DNA of 64,000 nt from Vibrio bathopelagicus (GCF_014879975.1 NZ_CP062500.1:744001-808000), one strand, 5' to 3'; counted from the stretch's first letter, positions 44,093-53,280 are shown. Made by a program: numbers and translations. Notes: a model not told the origin generated them from the letters alone.

Positions 44093-44902
44093 ATGCGTGA
44101 ATTGACCACTCCAGCTTCAGAAAACTATGACCAACGATTTGGTGGCACTCGTCGCCTATATGGCAATAGTGAAGTCGACATACTTAGAGCTGCACACGTG
44201 TGTGTGATCGGTATTGGTGGCGTAGGTTCATGGGCTGTTGAAGCGCTTGCTCGTACTGGTTTAGGTGAGCTGACGTTGATCGATATGGATGACGTGTGCG
44301 TGACTAACATTAACCGTCAAATCCACGCTATGTCGGGTACGATTGGCAAGAGCAAAATCGAAGTGATGGCAGAGCGTGTTAAGTTGATTAACCCTGAGTG
44401 TAAAGTGAACCTGATTGATGACTTTATTGGCCCTGACAATCAGGCTGAGTATTTGTCGAAAGAGTTCGATTTTGTTCTAGACGCGATTGATAGCATGAAA
44501 GCTAAGGCTTCACTGCTGGCTTATTGTCGTAGTAACAAAATCAAAGTGATCACCACGGGTGGTGCTGGTGGACAAATCGATCCGACTCAAATCAAAGTGG
44601 CTGATCTGACTAAGACGATTCAAGACCCGTTAGCCAAGAAATTGAAAGACACCTTACGTCGTCATCATAATTTCCCTAAGAACCCTGCGCGTAAGTTTGG
44701 TATCGATTGTGTGTTCTCTACTGAGCAACTTAAATACCCTCAAGCTGATGGTAGTGTATGTGCAGCGAAGGCGACCGCAGAAGGTCCAAAGCGTATGGAT
44801 TGCGCGACGGGTTTTGGTGCGGCAACAGTGGTAACGGCTACGTTTGGTTTTGTGGCGGTTTCACGTATCGTAGAAAAGATCGTTCAAAAGCATTCTAAAT
44901 AA
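44093..44902 (+). CDS. tcdA: tRNA threonylcarbamoyladenosine dehydratase TcdA
   Basis: ATP-dependent E1-like enzyme (also CsdL/YgdL) that converts t6A37 of tRNA to the cyclic ct6A form, using the CsdA-CsdE sulfur relay. It has 269 residues. The nucleotide-binding motif is VCVIGIGGVGSWAVEALARTGLGELTLIDMD, followed by NINRQ and a cysteine-bearing C-terminal part (GIDCVFSTEQ, DGSVCAAKA, RMDCATGFGAAT). ATG 44093 is chosen; a TTG four codons upstream is possible. csdE follows in the same direction and csdA faces them, a complete functional set. Confidence 0.95.
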   Translation: MRELTTPASENYDQRFGGTRRLYGNSEVDILRAAHVCVIGIGGVGSWAVEALARTGLGELTLIDMDDVCVTNINRQIHAMSGTIGKSKIEVMAERVKLINPECKVNLIDDFIGPDNQAEYLSKEFDFVLDAIDSMKAKASLLAYCRSNKIKVITTGGAGGQIDPTQIKVADLTKTIQDPLAKKLKDTLRRHHNFPKNPARKFGIDCVFSTEQLKYPQADGSVCAAKATAEGPKRMDCATGFGAATVVTATFGFVAVSRIVEKIVQKHSK

Positions 44903-44962
44903 ATAATTATTAGAGACTAGACAGCAAGCTTTTGTGTACCTAACAATCTACTGGATATTAAA

Positions 44963-45391
44963 ATGATGTCATTCCCAAGCTCTCCATTCGGCAAAGAAAT
45001 CAACAGCAATGATATTGTCGCAAAAATGCAGACTTTCAGCGGTTGGGAAGACCGTTATCGTCAAGTGATTCAATGGGGCAAGAAGCTGCCAATGATGCCT
45101 GATGAACTGAAAAGTGAACAGGTTGTGGTATCTGGTTGTGAAAGCCAAGTGTGGTTAGTTTCTCAGAACATAGAAGGTGTTTGGTACTTTTGCGCCGATT
45201 CTGATGCGCGTATTGTCCGCGGTCTAATCGCATTAGTGATGGCGGCATATGATGGAAAAACATCAGAGCAGGTACAAGCATTCGACATTGATGGCTACTT
45301 TGAACAAATCGGTCTAATTACCCATCTAAGCCCATCTCGCGGTAATGGGTTAAAAGCGATTGTTGCTCAAATCCAAGAACTAAGTGCATAA
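44963..45391 (+). CDS. csdE: Sulfur acceptor protein CsdE (SufE family)
   Basis: Takes persulfide sulfur from CsdA and passes it on, in E. coli to TcdA. It has 142 residues. The SufE-family active cysteine is in VVVSGCESQVWL (about residue 53). The downstream stretch VWYFCADSDARIVRGLIALVMAAYDGK is the conserved core. Two ATG codons in tandem begin the gene; either is possible. Its position after tcdA and facing csdA matches its role. Confidence 0.94.
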   Translation: MMSFPSSPFGKEINSNDIVAKMQTFSGWEDRYRQVIQWGKKLPMMPDELKSEQVVVSGCESQVWLVSQNIEGVWYFCADSDARIVRGLIALVMAAYDGKTSEQVQAFDIDGYFEQIGLITHLSPSRGNGLKAIVAQIQELSA

Positions 45392-45413
45392 CATCTCTTA
45401 GAAGTACAGATAC

Positions 45414-45442
45414 AAAAAGGGTTGACGCTAAGCGCCAACCCA
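45414..45442 (-). terminator. Terminator after csdA
   Basis: GGGTTG-A-CGC, TAA loop, GCG-C-CAACCC with one mismatch. The minus strand continues with a T-run (CTTTTTG). It lies between convergent csdE and csdA. Confidence 0.85.
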
Positions 45443-45469
45443 AGTCCGTTACTCGTTATTCTTTGTTAT

Positions 45470-46681
45470 CTATAGCATATCAACGGCTTTCTCTATTGCC
45501 GCGATCAGCTTTTCGACATCATCCATATTGTTATAAATACCAAATGAGATCCGTACAGTCCCTTTTACATTGAGTGCATCCATTAATGGGTGCGCACAGT
45601 GGTGGCCAGCACGAACGGCAATACCTTGTTGATCTAATAGAGTTGCAATATCTTGATGGTGAACACCGTCCATCACAAAAGTAATCACACTTGAATTGGG
45701 TCTATAGCCAACAACCAGGATATCATCCAATTGGTTGAGTGCTTGGTAGGTTTTCTGTTGTAGCTGGTGGATGTGAGTTTCTACGTCGTGCTGCTCAAAC
45801 TGATGTAACCACTCTATCGCTGTACTTAATGCTATGGCTCCCGCCACGTTTGGCGTGCCAGCTTCAAATTTCCCCGGCAGTTCAGAAAATGTGGTGCCAG
45901 AGAAAGATACGCGCTCGACCATTTTGCCACCACCATGCCAAGGTGGCATCGCTTCTAACAATTCAAGCTTACCGTAAAGCACGCCAATGCCTGCAGGGGC
46001 ATAGAGTTTATGCCCTGAGAAAACGTAGAAATCAGCGCCTAAATCCGAAACATCAACCGGTTCGTGAACGATACCTTGCGCACCATCAACCACCACGATG
46101 GCATCCAACTTATGGGCTTTTTCGATCACTTGCTCAATCGGTTGGCGAGAACCAGTGACATTTGTTATCTGAGCCAGAGCTACAATCTTGGTTCGTTCAG
46201 TTAATAGAGCATCAAATGCCTCGAGATCAAACTCACAGTCAGATGTCATCGGTACTTTGATGACCTTTGCACCAGTTTGTTCAGCTACGATTTGCCAAGG
46301 GACGATGTTGGCGTGATGCTCCATTTCGCTAATTAAGATCTCATCGTCAGGTTGAAGTGTACTTCTGGCGTAGGTTTGAGCGATCAGGTTAAGTGCTTCG
46401 GTTGCACCGCGAGTCCAAATAATTTCTTTTGACGATGTCGCGCCGATAAACTGAGCGACTTTGTCTCTTGCTGCTTCAAATTGACTGGTTGCTTGAGCTG
46501 TTAAGCTATGACTACCGCGGTGAACATTGGCATTTTGCTTGGAGTAATATTGGCTAATGGCATCAATAACCACCTGAGGTTTTTGTGTCGTTGCCGCGCT
46601 GTCTAAGTAAATCAACGGTTGTTGGTTGATGGTTTGTGATAGCGCAGGAAACTGCTCTCGGATGTGATTGATATCAAGCAT
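45470..46681 (-). CDS. csdA: Cysteine desulfurase CsdA
   Basis: PLP enzyme that removes sulfur from cysteine (or selenocysteine) as a Cys-bound persulfide. It has 403 residues, a class V aminotransferase of the SufS/CsdA type. Key sites are the Ala-Ala-Thr-Thr substrate region YLDSAATTQKPQ, the His of SEMEHHANIVPW, the PLP lysine in VFSGHKLYAPAGIGVLYG and the catalytic cysteine in VRAGHHCAHPLMD. It is convergent with tcdA-csdE. No isc or suf genes are next to it, so the CSD set is complete and separate. Confidence 0.95.
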   Translation of the reverse strand: MLDINHIREQFPALSQTINQQPLIYLDSAATTQKPQVVIDAISQYYSKQNANVHRGSHSLTAQATSQFEAARDKVAQFIGATSSKEIIWTRGATEALNLIAQTYARSTLQPDDEILISEMEHHANIVPWQIVAEQTGAKVIKVPMTSDCEFDLEAFDALLTERTKIVALAQITNVTGSRQPIEQVIEKAHKLDAIVVVDGAQGIVHEPVDVSDLGADFYVFSGHKLYAPAGIGVLYGKLELLEAMPPWHGGGKMVERVSFSGTTFSELPGKFEAGTPNVAGAIALSTAIEWLHQFEQHDVETHIHQLQQKTYQALNQLDDILVVGYRPNSSVITFVMDGVHHQDIATLLDQQGIAVRAGHHCAHPLMDALNVKGTVRISFGIYNNMDDVEKLIAAIEKAVDML

Positions 46682-46768
46682 CTATTCTTACCTAAAATCT
46701 TAGAAATTGGTGCTAGCGTTATGCGTAGCGGTATCGTTATTTTATCGCGACTTGTTAACCGTTGCTGA

Positions 46769-47662
46769 CTAATCTTGATTATTCCAGCTATTTTCTCGTT
46801 CTTTAACCTGAGCGAAGAGCTTTTTGTTAACTGGAACCTTTATCTGATGCTTAAGCGCTGTTTTTATTAGGTGTCCAGTAATGAAGTCGATCTCTGTCTT
46901 TCGTTGGTAGAACATGTCTTGCTTCATTGAGGAGTTGTTTTGTGCTGTCGCTTGAATAACCTTGATGACGCTTTTCTCTAATTCGTCGAAGGAACAAGTA
47001 ATACCCTCAGCCAGCATCACTTGTGTGAGTTCTTTAATTATAGAACTCAGAACTTCGCTAAATCTTTGCTCAGCAAGCTCCCCGTTTTTGATTTGTTCCA
47101 GCCCTGTCAGTGGGTTGATGGCACAATTGATGGCGAGCTTAGTCCACAGCGCTGTTTTTAACTCAGGATTCCAACTCACGGCAGGTAAGGCATGTTCCAA
47201 CACATCAACTAAAAAAGTGCACTGTTGACCCTTGAGGTTAAAAGCACCCAATTGAGTTTGGCCTATTCCTGTGTGGGATACATTGTTGCGATTGGGTTTG
47301 AATGCCGCTTGAGTGGTGGTCGCCAATATTACGGGGTGAGCATCAATTTGAGTCGCTATGTTATCGACCGCGCCCATTCCGTTGTGCATGAACATGAGAA
47401 TGGTGTCGGGATCGAGATGTTGAAGCAGTGGAATGGTTGCTTCTTCTACTTGCCAAACTTTGACCGTGAAGATCACTAGATCACTTTCTGATAGCTTTTC
47501 GATATTGTGATTATTGAAGGAAAGAGAAACTTGCTCATCCAATGATAGTTTCATTGAGTTGTCTGCGGAGCGGCCCCACAAAGATACATTATGACCCGCT
47601 TGAAGTAGTTTTATCGCCCACAAAGAGCCAATAGCCCCTGGCCCAACAATCGTGATGTTCAC
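46769..47662 (-). CDS. panE: 2-dehydropantoate 2-reductase PanE
   Basis: NADPH-dependent reductase that makes pantoate for coenzyme A synthesis. It has 297 residues. The N-terminal Rossmann motif is ITIVGPGAIGSLWAIKLLQAGHNVSLWGR; the middle has FMHNGMGAVDNI and the conserved Lys-Asn segment WTKLAINCAINPLTGL, where the active-site Lys and the Asn lie. The C-terminal helical domain ends the protein. It lies on the same strand as csdA after an 87-bp gap with no terminator, so the two may be co-transcribed; there is no functional link. Confidence 0.9.
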   Translation of the reverse strand: MNITIVGPGAIGSLWAIKLLQAGHNVSLWGRSADNSMKLSLDEQVSLSFNNHNIEKLSESDLVIFTVKVWQVEEATIPLLQHLDPDTILMFMHNGMGAVDNIATQIDAHPVILATTTQAAFKPNRNNVSHTGIGQTQLGAFNLKGQQCTFLVDVLEHALPAVSWNPELKTALWTKLAINCAINPLTGLEQIKNGELAEQRFSEVLSSIIKELTQVMLAEGITCSFDELEKSVIKVIQATAQNNSSMKQDMFYQRKTEIDFITGHLIKTALKHQIKVPVNKKLFAQVKERENSWNNQD

Positions 47663-47722
47663 AGCAATACCGAGATAAGAAAGTGATGCAGCAAGGATAG
47701 CGAGGCATTAAATGAAAGCAAT

Positions 47723-47749
47723 AAAAAATGGCACCCGAGGGTGCCATTT
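47723..47749 (-). terminator. Terminator after ompK
   Basis: AAATGGCACC, loop CGAG, GGTGCCATTT with a six-T run on the minus strand. Confidence 0.92.
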
Positions 47750-47772
47750 AGGAAACTTTCTTAGAAGTTCGA

Positions 47773-48594
47773 TTAGAACTTGTAAGTTACTGCTAGGTAG
47801 TGACCTACACCTGAAGAGTCAACAGTTTGAGTCCATGGTAGTGCTTCACCATCTGAAAAACCGTAGATGTCTTTGTATAGTTTCAAGCCGTAACCAACAG
47901 CGAATTGGTCTGAGTGCCAGTAGATACCGTTAAACATAGCACCGCCGTTTGACGTGTTAGTGTTGAACTTGTTACCAGCCTTGTCTTCCATACCGAATTG
48001 GTAATCGATGTAACCTTGGTAAGAGATGAATGAACCGTTCTCGAAGAAGTAGAATGGTTTGAACCAGTTAGTCGAGATTTGGAAACCATTCCAGTCTTTG
48101 TCGTTACCGTAGTAAGAACCATATAGGTTTAGGCCAACTTTACCGAACCATGGAACCATGATGTCAGAGCCAAGACCGATCTTCTGGTTGTTTACACCAG
48201 AGTTACCACCCCATTCCATAAGAGATGCAACGTAAAGCTCTTGAACTGGACCGAAAGAAAGGTCTTTACCTGTTAGTCCGTCTAGAGACATACGAGGTGC
48301 GAACTTCATAAATATTTTTTCTGCACCAGCTTTGTCGCTGCCTGGATCTGAAGTTAGGTTGAATACATCAACGTAACCGTAAAGATCGAAGATTCCCGAG
48401 CGGCCGCCAAATTCCATTTCTAGGTAATCGTGAGTTGACTCTGGGCCTGCGCCTTTCTCATCGATTGCAGCCATAAGGTTGAACTGCATCCACTTGTAAT
48501 CATTTTTGTGGATGTCGCCGTCAGAATAATCAGCCGCCATTACTGGAGCAGAAGCTGCTGCAAGTAGGCCAAGAGTTAAAAGTGATTTACGCAT
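47773..48594 (-). CDS. ompK: OmpK / Tsx-like outer membrane channel
   Basis: Outer-membrane beta-barrel of the nucleoside-specific channel (Tsx) family; in vibrios OmpK is the receptor for phage KVP40. It has 273 residues. The signal peptide MRKSLLTLGLLAAASAPVMA is cleaved before ADYSDGDIHKNDYKWMQFNLM. The protein is rich in alternating aromatic/glycine strands and ends in Phe (HYLAVTYKF), the usual outer-membrane insertion signal. ATG 48594 was chosen over an in-frame start 24 codons upstream because it gives a proper signal peptide and an AGAGAG ribosome site. A CRP-like site lies about 135 bp upstream. Confidence 0.93.
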   Translation of the reverse strand: MRKSLLTLGLLAAASAPVMAADYSDGDIHKNDYKWMQFNLMAAIDEKGAGPESTHDYLEMEFGGRSGIFDLYGYVDVFNLTSDPGSDKAGAEKIFMKFAPRMSLDGLTGKDLSFGPVQELYVASLMEWGGNSGVNNQKIGLGSDIMVPWFGKVGLNLYGSYYGNDKDWNGFQISTNWFKPFYFFENGSFISYQGYIDYQFGMEDKAGNKFNTNTSNGGAMFNGIYWHSDQFAVGYGLKLYKDIYGFSDGEALPWTQTVDSSGVGHYLAVTYKF

Positions 48595-48722
48595 AATGGA
48601 ACTCTCTATGTTTGAAATAAGTAACCCGCTAATCCGTGCGTGTTTATATGTCCGAATGCCGAGCATAATAGCGATTTTGTTCTCAAATAAAAGTGAGACG
48701 GAGTGAAAACTATAATTATTAT

Positions 48723-48738
48723 GGTGAAGTTGATCACA
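48723..48738. promoter_or_regulatory. Candidate CRP-cAMP site upstream of ompK
   Basis: GGTGA-N6-TCACA, nine of ten conserved bases of the CRP consensus TGTGA-N6-TCACA. E. coli tsx is CRP-controlled, so a CRP site before a Tsx-type channel is reasonable. The site is about 130 bp from the start codon. Confidence 0.5.
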
Positions 48739-49320
48739 CTAATGATCTAAATGATGGAACTTTAAGGTGGTAATGCATCTTGATGCACCACTAATTCTAT
48801 TGATTTTGTGAAATTAGATTATTTTATGGATAAATTGGTGAATTACTGCCCTAAGCAAACGATTCTACTGAATAGAGTGACATGCATATCAAAATCAACA
48901 GTATTCCTTTCTAAGCGTTTTCTTGCTGGAAATGACTAATTCGACCAACGTATTAACCCCGTGTTTAATCCATTCTTAATCGAGTTCGTACTGATGTTGA
49001 AATCAATTGGTGAACACTCATGTGATGAGTCGTCTGAAATTTGAACGTGGCTGCTTTTTTCTGTCACAGAACTCTTGAGACAGTTATTTGCACGAAACTC
49101 AAAGATTGCGTGAACGGGGTTTTATCACAGCGGGAACTTGTTTTGTGACATTCTTATTGTTGGGTAATCATCTATTGTCGAGGTCGATTCTATAGCGACA
49201 ACATTAGCTAATGGAGTGTTGTATCAAGTAGTGGTGATTGATGATTCGATGGACGTCGGTTTTAACTTAATCGTGGGTGATACGACGGACTAATTGTGTT
49301 CCGAGAGTGACTGACAGTAA

Positions 49321-49350
49321 AAAAGAGAGGGTAGCGCGATGCTACCCTCT
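49321..49350 (-). terminator. Terminator after ampG
   Basis: AGAGGGTAGC, loop GCGAT, GCTACCCTCT, with a T-run on the minus strand, directly after the ampG stop. Confidence 0.9.
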
Positions 49351-49355
49351 TTCCA

Positions 49356-50714
49356 TTACTCTTGATTGTTTTTGGCTTTTTCTAATAAGTCCGTGAAAAA
49401 GTGGCGTAACGAGTAGAGCATGATCAAACTCGGTATCACCATTAATGATGTCAGTATAAAGAAGGTGGACCAATCATTGAGATAATCGACCAACTCACCA
49501 CTGAAAGAAGCCAACGTTGTTCGACCGAAGTTACCCAAGGAAGCTAGTAGAGCGTATTGAGTCGCAGAGAAAGCTTGTCCTGTCAGTAAGGTCAAGAAAG
49601 ACACAAATGCGACAGTAGAGAAGGCGGTAGTAAAGTTATCGACAATAATTGTTGCCAAGAACAGAGTTTCACTTGGGCCTGCTTTAGCTATCCACGCAAA
49701 CATGAGGTTACTGGCTGCCATTGCTATGCCGCCAATCATCAACCCGCGTACAATACCGAATTTCACATTGAAGATACTGCCTAGCAAGGTGAAGAGTATC
49801 GTCGCGCCCCAACCAATCAATTTAGAGTAGTGGCCGATCTGTTCGTTGCTAAAGCCAATCTCTTTATAGAAGGTGATCGACATTCTACCTAAGAAGGCTT
49901 CACCAATCTTAAATAGGAATACGAAGAGCAACAGGGTAATAGCAACTTGTACACCGTTACGCTTAAAGAAATCGTAGAACGGTTCTAGTACAGTTACGCT
50001 AAACCAGGCGACGACTTTAGAGCCCACAACCTTATTGTGTCGTTGCTGCGCCTCTTTTTGTAGCGCTTCACGTTGTGTTGTTGGCTCACCGACAAATAAG
50101 GTGAATAGCATCAGAATGATGACGACACCAGCCATACCGAAGTACACGCCATTCCAACCGATCGTGTCGGCATTGATAAAGGCGAGATAACCCGGAAGAG
50201 AATAGCCCGTCCACCATCCCATCACGGCCATTGCGGATGCTTGTGGTAACTTTGACGATTCTGATTTTGGAAATGAATCAATACGGAAGGCATCAATTGC
50301 GACATCTTGGGTTGCAGAGGCCGTCGCGATGCCGAGAGCGAGCATAGAGGTGAACATCAAATCATTGGCTGGGTTGACTCCGGCAATGAAGAGCGTGCAG
50401 ATCAATACAAAGCTTTGGCATAGGAATATCCAACTGCGTCGTTGGCCCAACATTGCATGTAGGATTGGCAGTTTGACTCGGTCTACCAGTGGTGCCCAAA
50501 GAAAGTTAATGGCATAGACGGCGAACACACTACCGAAATAACCAATCGCAGCACGAGTTAAGCCTGCGTCTTTAAGCCAGCCAGACATGTTGGATCCAAT
50601 AAGAACCCATGGGAAGCCGCTTGAGCAGCCGAGCATGAACACCCACAGTAAGCGCTTATCGAGATAGCTTCGGAAGGTCTGCATCCAAGAAAGAGAGGGA
50701 GTGCCAGATGACAT
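49356..50714 (-). CDS. ampG: Muropeptide permease AmpG (MFS)
   Basis: Inner-membrane importer of GlcNAc-anhydroMurNAc peptides for cell-wall recycling and, where present, AmpC induction. It has 452 residues and about twelve or more hydrophobic helices. Family features are FMLGCSSGFPWVLIGSNMSGWLKDAGL, FLWAPLVDRVKLP, LGQRRSWIFLCQ, SATQDVAIDAFRID and FSATQYALLASLGNFGRTTLASFSGELVD. It is the distal gene of yajG-ppi-ampG, though a hairpin lies between ppi and ampG. The adjacency of ampG and yajG is also found in E. coli. Confidence 0.94.
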   Translation of the reverse strand: MSSGTPSLSWMQTFRSYLDKRLLWVFMLGCSSGFPWVLIGSNMSGWLKDAGLTRAAIGYFGSVFAVYAINFLWAPLVDRVKLPILHAMLGQRRSWIFLCQSFVLICTLFIAGVNPANDLMFTSMLALGIATASATQDVAIDAFRIDSFPKSESSKLPQASAMAVMGWWTGYSLPGYLAFINADTIGWNGVYFGMAGVVIILMLFTLFVGEPTTQREALQKEAQQRHNKVVGSKVVAWFSVTVLEPFYDFFKRNGVQVAITLLLFVFLFKIGEAFLGRMSITFYKEIGFSNEQIGHYSKLIGWGATILFTLLGSIFNVKFGIVRGLMIGGIAMAASNLMFAWIAKAGPSETLFLATIIVDNFTTAFSTVAFVSFLTLLTGQAFSATQYALLASLGNFGRTTLASFSGELVDYLNDWSTFFILTSLMVIPSLIMLYSLRHFFTDLLEKAKNNQE

Positions 50715-50732
50715 GGGGCGTCCTTGTATAGA

Positions 50733-50758
50733 AAAACGCCCTTAAGAGGTTAAGGGCG
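50733..50758 (-). terminator. Terminator between ppi and ampG
   Basis: CGCCCTTAA, loop GAGG, TTAAGGGCG, then five T on the minus strand. It would limit readthrough from yajG-ppi into ampG. Confidence 0.82.
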
Positions 50759-50768
50759 CTGTATGAGA

Positions 50769-51317
50769 TTACTTAAGAAGCGTTACTTTATTGATGATGA
50801 TAGGGTCTGATGGGATATCTGACATGCGACCGATTCGCTTAGTAGGAATGGTTGCCATCTTTTGTACGACATCGAAACCTTCAGTCACAGTGCCGAAAAC
50901 AGCGTAACCAGGGTTGCCACCTTTTGCATTCAAGAAGTCGTTATCCGAAAAGTTGATAAAGAACTGACGAGTCGCAGAATCTGGCGCGTTAGTGCGAGCC
51001 ATTGAGATCGTTGCTGTATCATTTTTTAGACCGTTACTGCCTTCATTTTTGATCGGAGCATAAGTCGCTTGTTGATTCATGTCTTGATCAAAACCGCCAC
51101 CTTGCGCCATAAAGCCAGGGATAACACGGTGGAAGATAGTGCCTTCGTAGCTGCCATCCTCAACGTATTTTAGGAAGTTATCCACACTAATTGGTGCTTG
51201 CTCTTGGTTTAGCTCAATAGTGAATTCGCCTAATGTCGTCTCTACGTTCACTTTAGGGCCAGCCCAAACGCTTACGCTAACCAGCATTAATGCGATAGAA
51301 GTTAGAATACGGCTCAT
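50769..51317 (-). CDS. Periplasmic peptidyl-prolyl cis-trans isomerase (cyclophilin, PpiA-type)
   Basis: Cyclophilin that isomerises X-Pro bonds in envelope proteins. It has 182 residues with a signal peptide (MSRILTSIALMLVSVSVWA). Core motifs are NFLKYVEDGSYEGTIFHRVIPGFMAQGG, ISMARTNAPDSATRQFFINFSDNDFLN and YAVFGTVTEGFDVV, with the catalytic Arg in FHRV. The ATG shares one base with the yajG stop, so the two are translationally coupled. PpiA is the likeliest label, but PpiA and PpiB types are hard to separate by eye. Confidence 0.92.
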   Translation of the reverse strand: MSRILTSIALMLVSVSVWAGPKVNVETTLGEFTIELNQEQAPISVDNFLKYVEDGSYEGTIFHRVIPGFMAQGGGFDQDMNQQATYAPIKNEGSNGLKNDTATISMARTNAPDSATRQFFINFSDNDFLNAKGGNPGYAVFGTVTEGFDVVQKMATIPTKRIGRMSDIPSDPIIINKVTLLK

Positions 51318-51886
51318 TAGAAACGTTCCTTCATGTAGTTTTGTAGCTCAGGGTCGTTCGCGATTTCAGTAAGAACTAAGTTGATCACATCGTTTAGAAC
51401 CATTGAGATGTCGTCGTTTGAAGCGCTTAATGCACCAGTACGAGTTGCAGTACCGTTGAATGTTTTAACGAGCTTACCTTCAGGTGTTTCAGCCGTTACT
51501 TCAAGTGTGACTTTACCGTCCATTTGGTTTTCCATAATGGTGTGTTCTACGGTAACAAGTGCTTCTTGAATCTCTAAAACAATTGAGTTTTCACTGTTTA
51601 CGCTTGCACGGAAACCTTGAGAGTCCAGTTGTTTTGCTAATGCGTCCTCTAGAGAAATACGCATGTTCTGTTTGGCATGAATCGGCTGGATATTTGAACG
51701 GCCACTATCGACCAATGCTACATACTGAGCGGCACGAACATCTTTGCTCGTTAGTGTGTATGTTTTGCCTTGAACGAGATTGCTTGAGCTTAGTGAAGCT
51801 TCTGGCATTACGTTGATCTGTTCTTGCTGAGGGGCTGAACAGGCAGTCAGAGCCATGATAGAAGCAGCCAAAATCAGTTTTTTCAT
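51317..51886 (-). CDS. yajG: YajG-family lipoprotein
   Basis: Envelope lipoprotein of unknown function, 189 residues. The signal peptide ends with lipobox LTAC (Cys16). The mature part resembles YajG (DUF family), with VDSGRSNIQPIHAKQNMRISLEDALAKQLDSQGF near the middle. It is the first gene of yajG-ppi; in E. coli yajG also neighbours ampG and bolA, so the order here is conserved with ppi and rlmG added. The start has an AGGA ribosome site. Confidence 0.9.
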   Translation of the reverse strand: MKKLILAASIMALTACSAPQQEQINVMPEASLSSSNLVQGKTYTLTSKDVRAAQYVALVDSGRSNIQPIHAKQNMRISLEDALAKQLDSQGFRASVNSENSIVLEIQEALVTVEHTIMENQMDGKVTLEVTAETPEGKLVKTFNGTATRTGALSASNDDISMVLNDVINLVLTEIANDPELQNYMKERF

Positions 51887-51953
51887 TCCTTTATCCTTTC
51901 TAAATTCACACCAGAAGCTCGGTATCTTAAATTCTTATGAAGCAGTCTACTGC

Positions 51954-53105
51954 CTATTTATTAAAATTAGCAGGCTCTCTTGTTGCCTGTAATATCTCAA
52001 ATTTTTGGTTCAATTCAAGCGTTTCGACGTTAGCTTCACCAAATAATCTTGCTAGTTTGACATCGTATCCGAGGTGTCGGTTACCAATAACAATTAATTT
52101 ACCTCCGTTACTAAGAACATGCTTTGCATCACAGAACATTTGCCACGCAATGTGATCAGTAATCGCTTGTTGTTGATGGAACGGAGGATTACACATAACT
52201 AAGTAGGTGCTGTTTTTCTTAAAGCCATCTAAACAGTTGTTTGCGATGAACTGGAAGTTACCTTCTTCGCCAAGATTGTCTTTTACATTTTGGCGCGCAG
52301 ATTCCACAGCCATGAAGCTTTCGTCTACACAGGTAATACGAGCTTGTGGGTTTAACTGACCTGCTTTCACACTCAGTACACCATTACCACAACCCAAATC
52401 AATTATGTGACGTAATTCTGGATCTTGTGGAATGTGTTCCAACATATAACGAGCGCCTTGATCGAGTGCCTCGCCTGAGTAAACATTTGGTAAATTTTTC
52501 AAGCGAATATCTTCACCGTCCACATCCCATTCAACATAAGGCTCTACCGTTTGAATCGGTTGGCAGTTTGGAGACGAGAACACAAGGCGATGCTTTTTCT
52601 TAGCCAGAGAGGTTTTGGTTTCACCCAGATATTTTTCAAACAGGTTAAGTGTTGAAGTGTGGATCTCTTTTACTTTATTCACACCAATCACTTGGCAGCC
52701 TTCAGGTAATGCTTGGCGCAATTGGCTCAACTGCCATACTAGGTGGCGGTTGGTTTTTGGTAATTGCATGATCACAAGGTCGATACCGTGTGGGATATCA
52801 TCCATGGTGTTCAGAAAGTTCACACGGTTGCTCTGATTGCGCTGTAAGTTTTTTAGCGTTCCGCGATGAGAGATAAACGAGTCGCTCATCATGGTCACGT
52901 CATGATCTTTTGAGAACCAAGCGGATAGGGCGCCAAAACTGTCGTTCATGATCAGTATGTGTTTACCAGATTCAAGATTCATCTCTTCAACATGGCTAAT
53001 CAGGTATTCGTCGCCGGCATCCCAAGCTTGAAGGGGTTCATTTGAACGGTTGGGGAAACGATTTAGGGTTAAAGTTCTATCGTGAAGGGTAAGTTCAGTT
53101 TTCAT
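51954..53105 (-). CDS. rlmG: 23S rRNA (guanine-1835-N2)-methyltransferase RlmG
   Basis: SAM-dependent methyltransferase acting on G1835 of 23S rRNA. It has 383 residues with two MTase-like domains, the first degenerate. In the second, the SAM motif is IIDLGCGNGVLSVKAG and the catalytic motif MCNPPFHQQQAITD (NPPF, typical of N2-guanine methyltransferases). RsmC has the same layout; RlmG is preferred on length and the N-terminal FPNRSNEPLQAWDAGDEYL block. It lies between yajG and divergent bolA and may have its own promoter. Confidence 0.9.
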   Translation of the reverse strand: MKTELTLHDRTLTLNRFPNRSNEPLQAWDAGDEYLISHVEEMNLESGKHILIMNDSFGALSAWFSKDHDVTMMSDSFISHRGTLKNLQRNQSNRVNFLNTMDDIPHGIDLVIMQLPKTNRHLVWQLSQLRQALPEGCQVIGVNKVKEIHTSTLNLFEKYLGETKTSLAKKKHRLVFSSPNCQPIQTVEPYVEWDVDGEDIRLKNLPNVYSGEALDQGARYMLEHIPQDPELRHIIDLGCGNGVLSVKAGQLNPQARITCVDESFMAVESARQNVKDNLGEEGNFQFIANNCLDGFKKNSTYLVMCNPPFHQQQAITDHIAWQMFCDAKHVLSNGGKLIVIGNRHLGYDVKLARLFGEANVETLELNQKFEILQATREPANFNK

Positions 53106-53280
53106 TGCTTGAGATACTTATGTAAGAAATAACAAAGATATTGTCTCAAATGCAGCCTGAACAAGATATAAAAAACTCGACTAAACCCCTCGAGTCAGCG
53201 ATGAAATACTCAGACAGTCGGTTAGTTAGGGTTTATACTGGAGCGACAGATAAGGCCAATACGCTATTTAAGGAATCACA

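Larger units (their letters stand above)
48595..49355. other. Long non-coding region ompK-ampG
   Basis: These 761 bp hold the ompK leader, a CRP-like site (48723-48738), an AT-rich stretch, a CTGTC/GACAG repeat near 49061-49083, a 41-codon open fragment (49168-49293) with gene-like composition, and the ampG terminator at the right end. No complete gene was recognised. It may harbour a small RNA or a decayed gene. Confidence 0.5.

Noticed and set aside
49061..49083. Pho-box-like CTGTC...GACAG repeat
   Set aside because: The Pho box needs direct CTGTCAT repeats 11 bp apart; here the halves are inverted and widely spaced.
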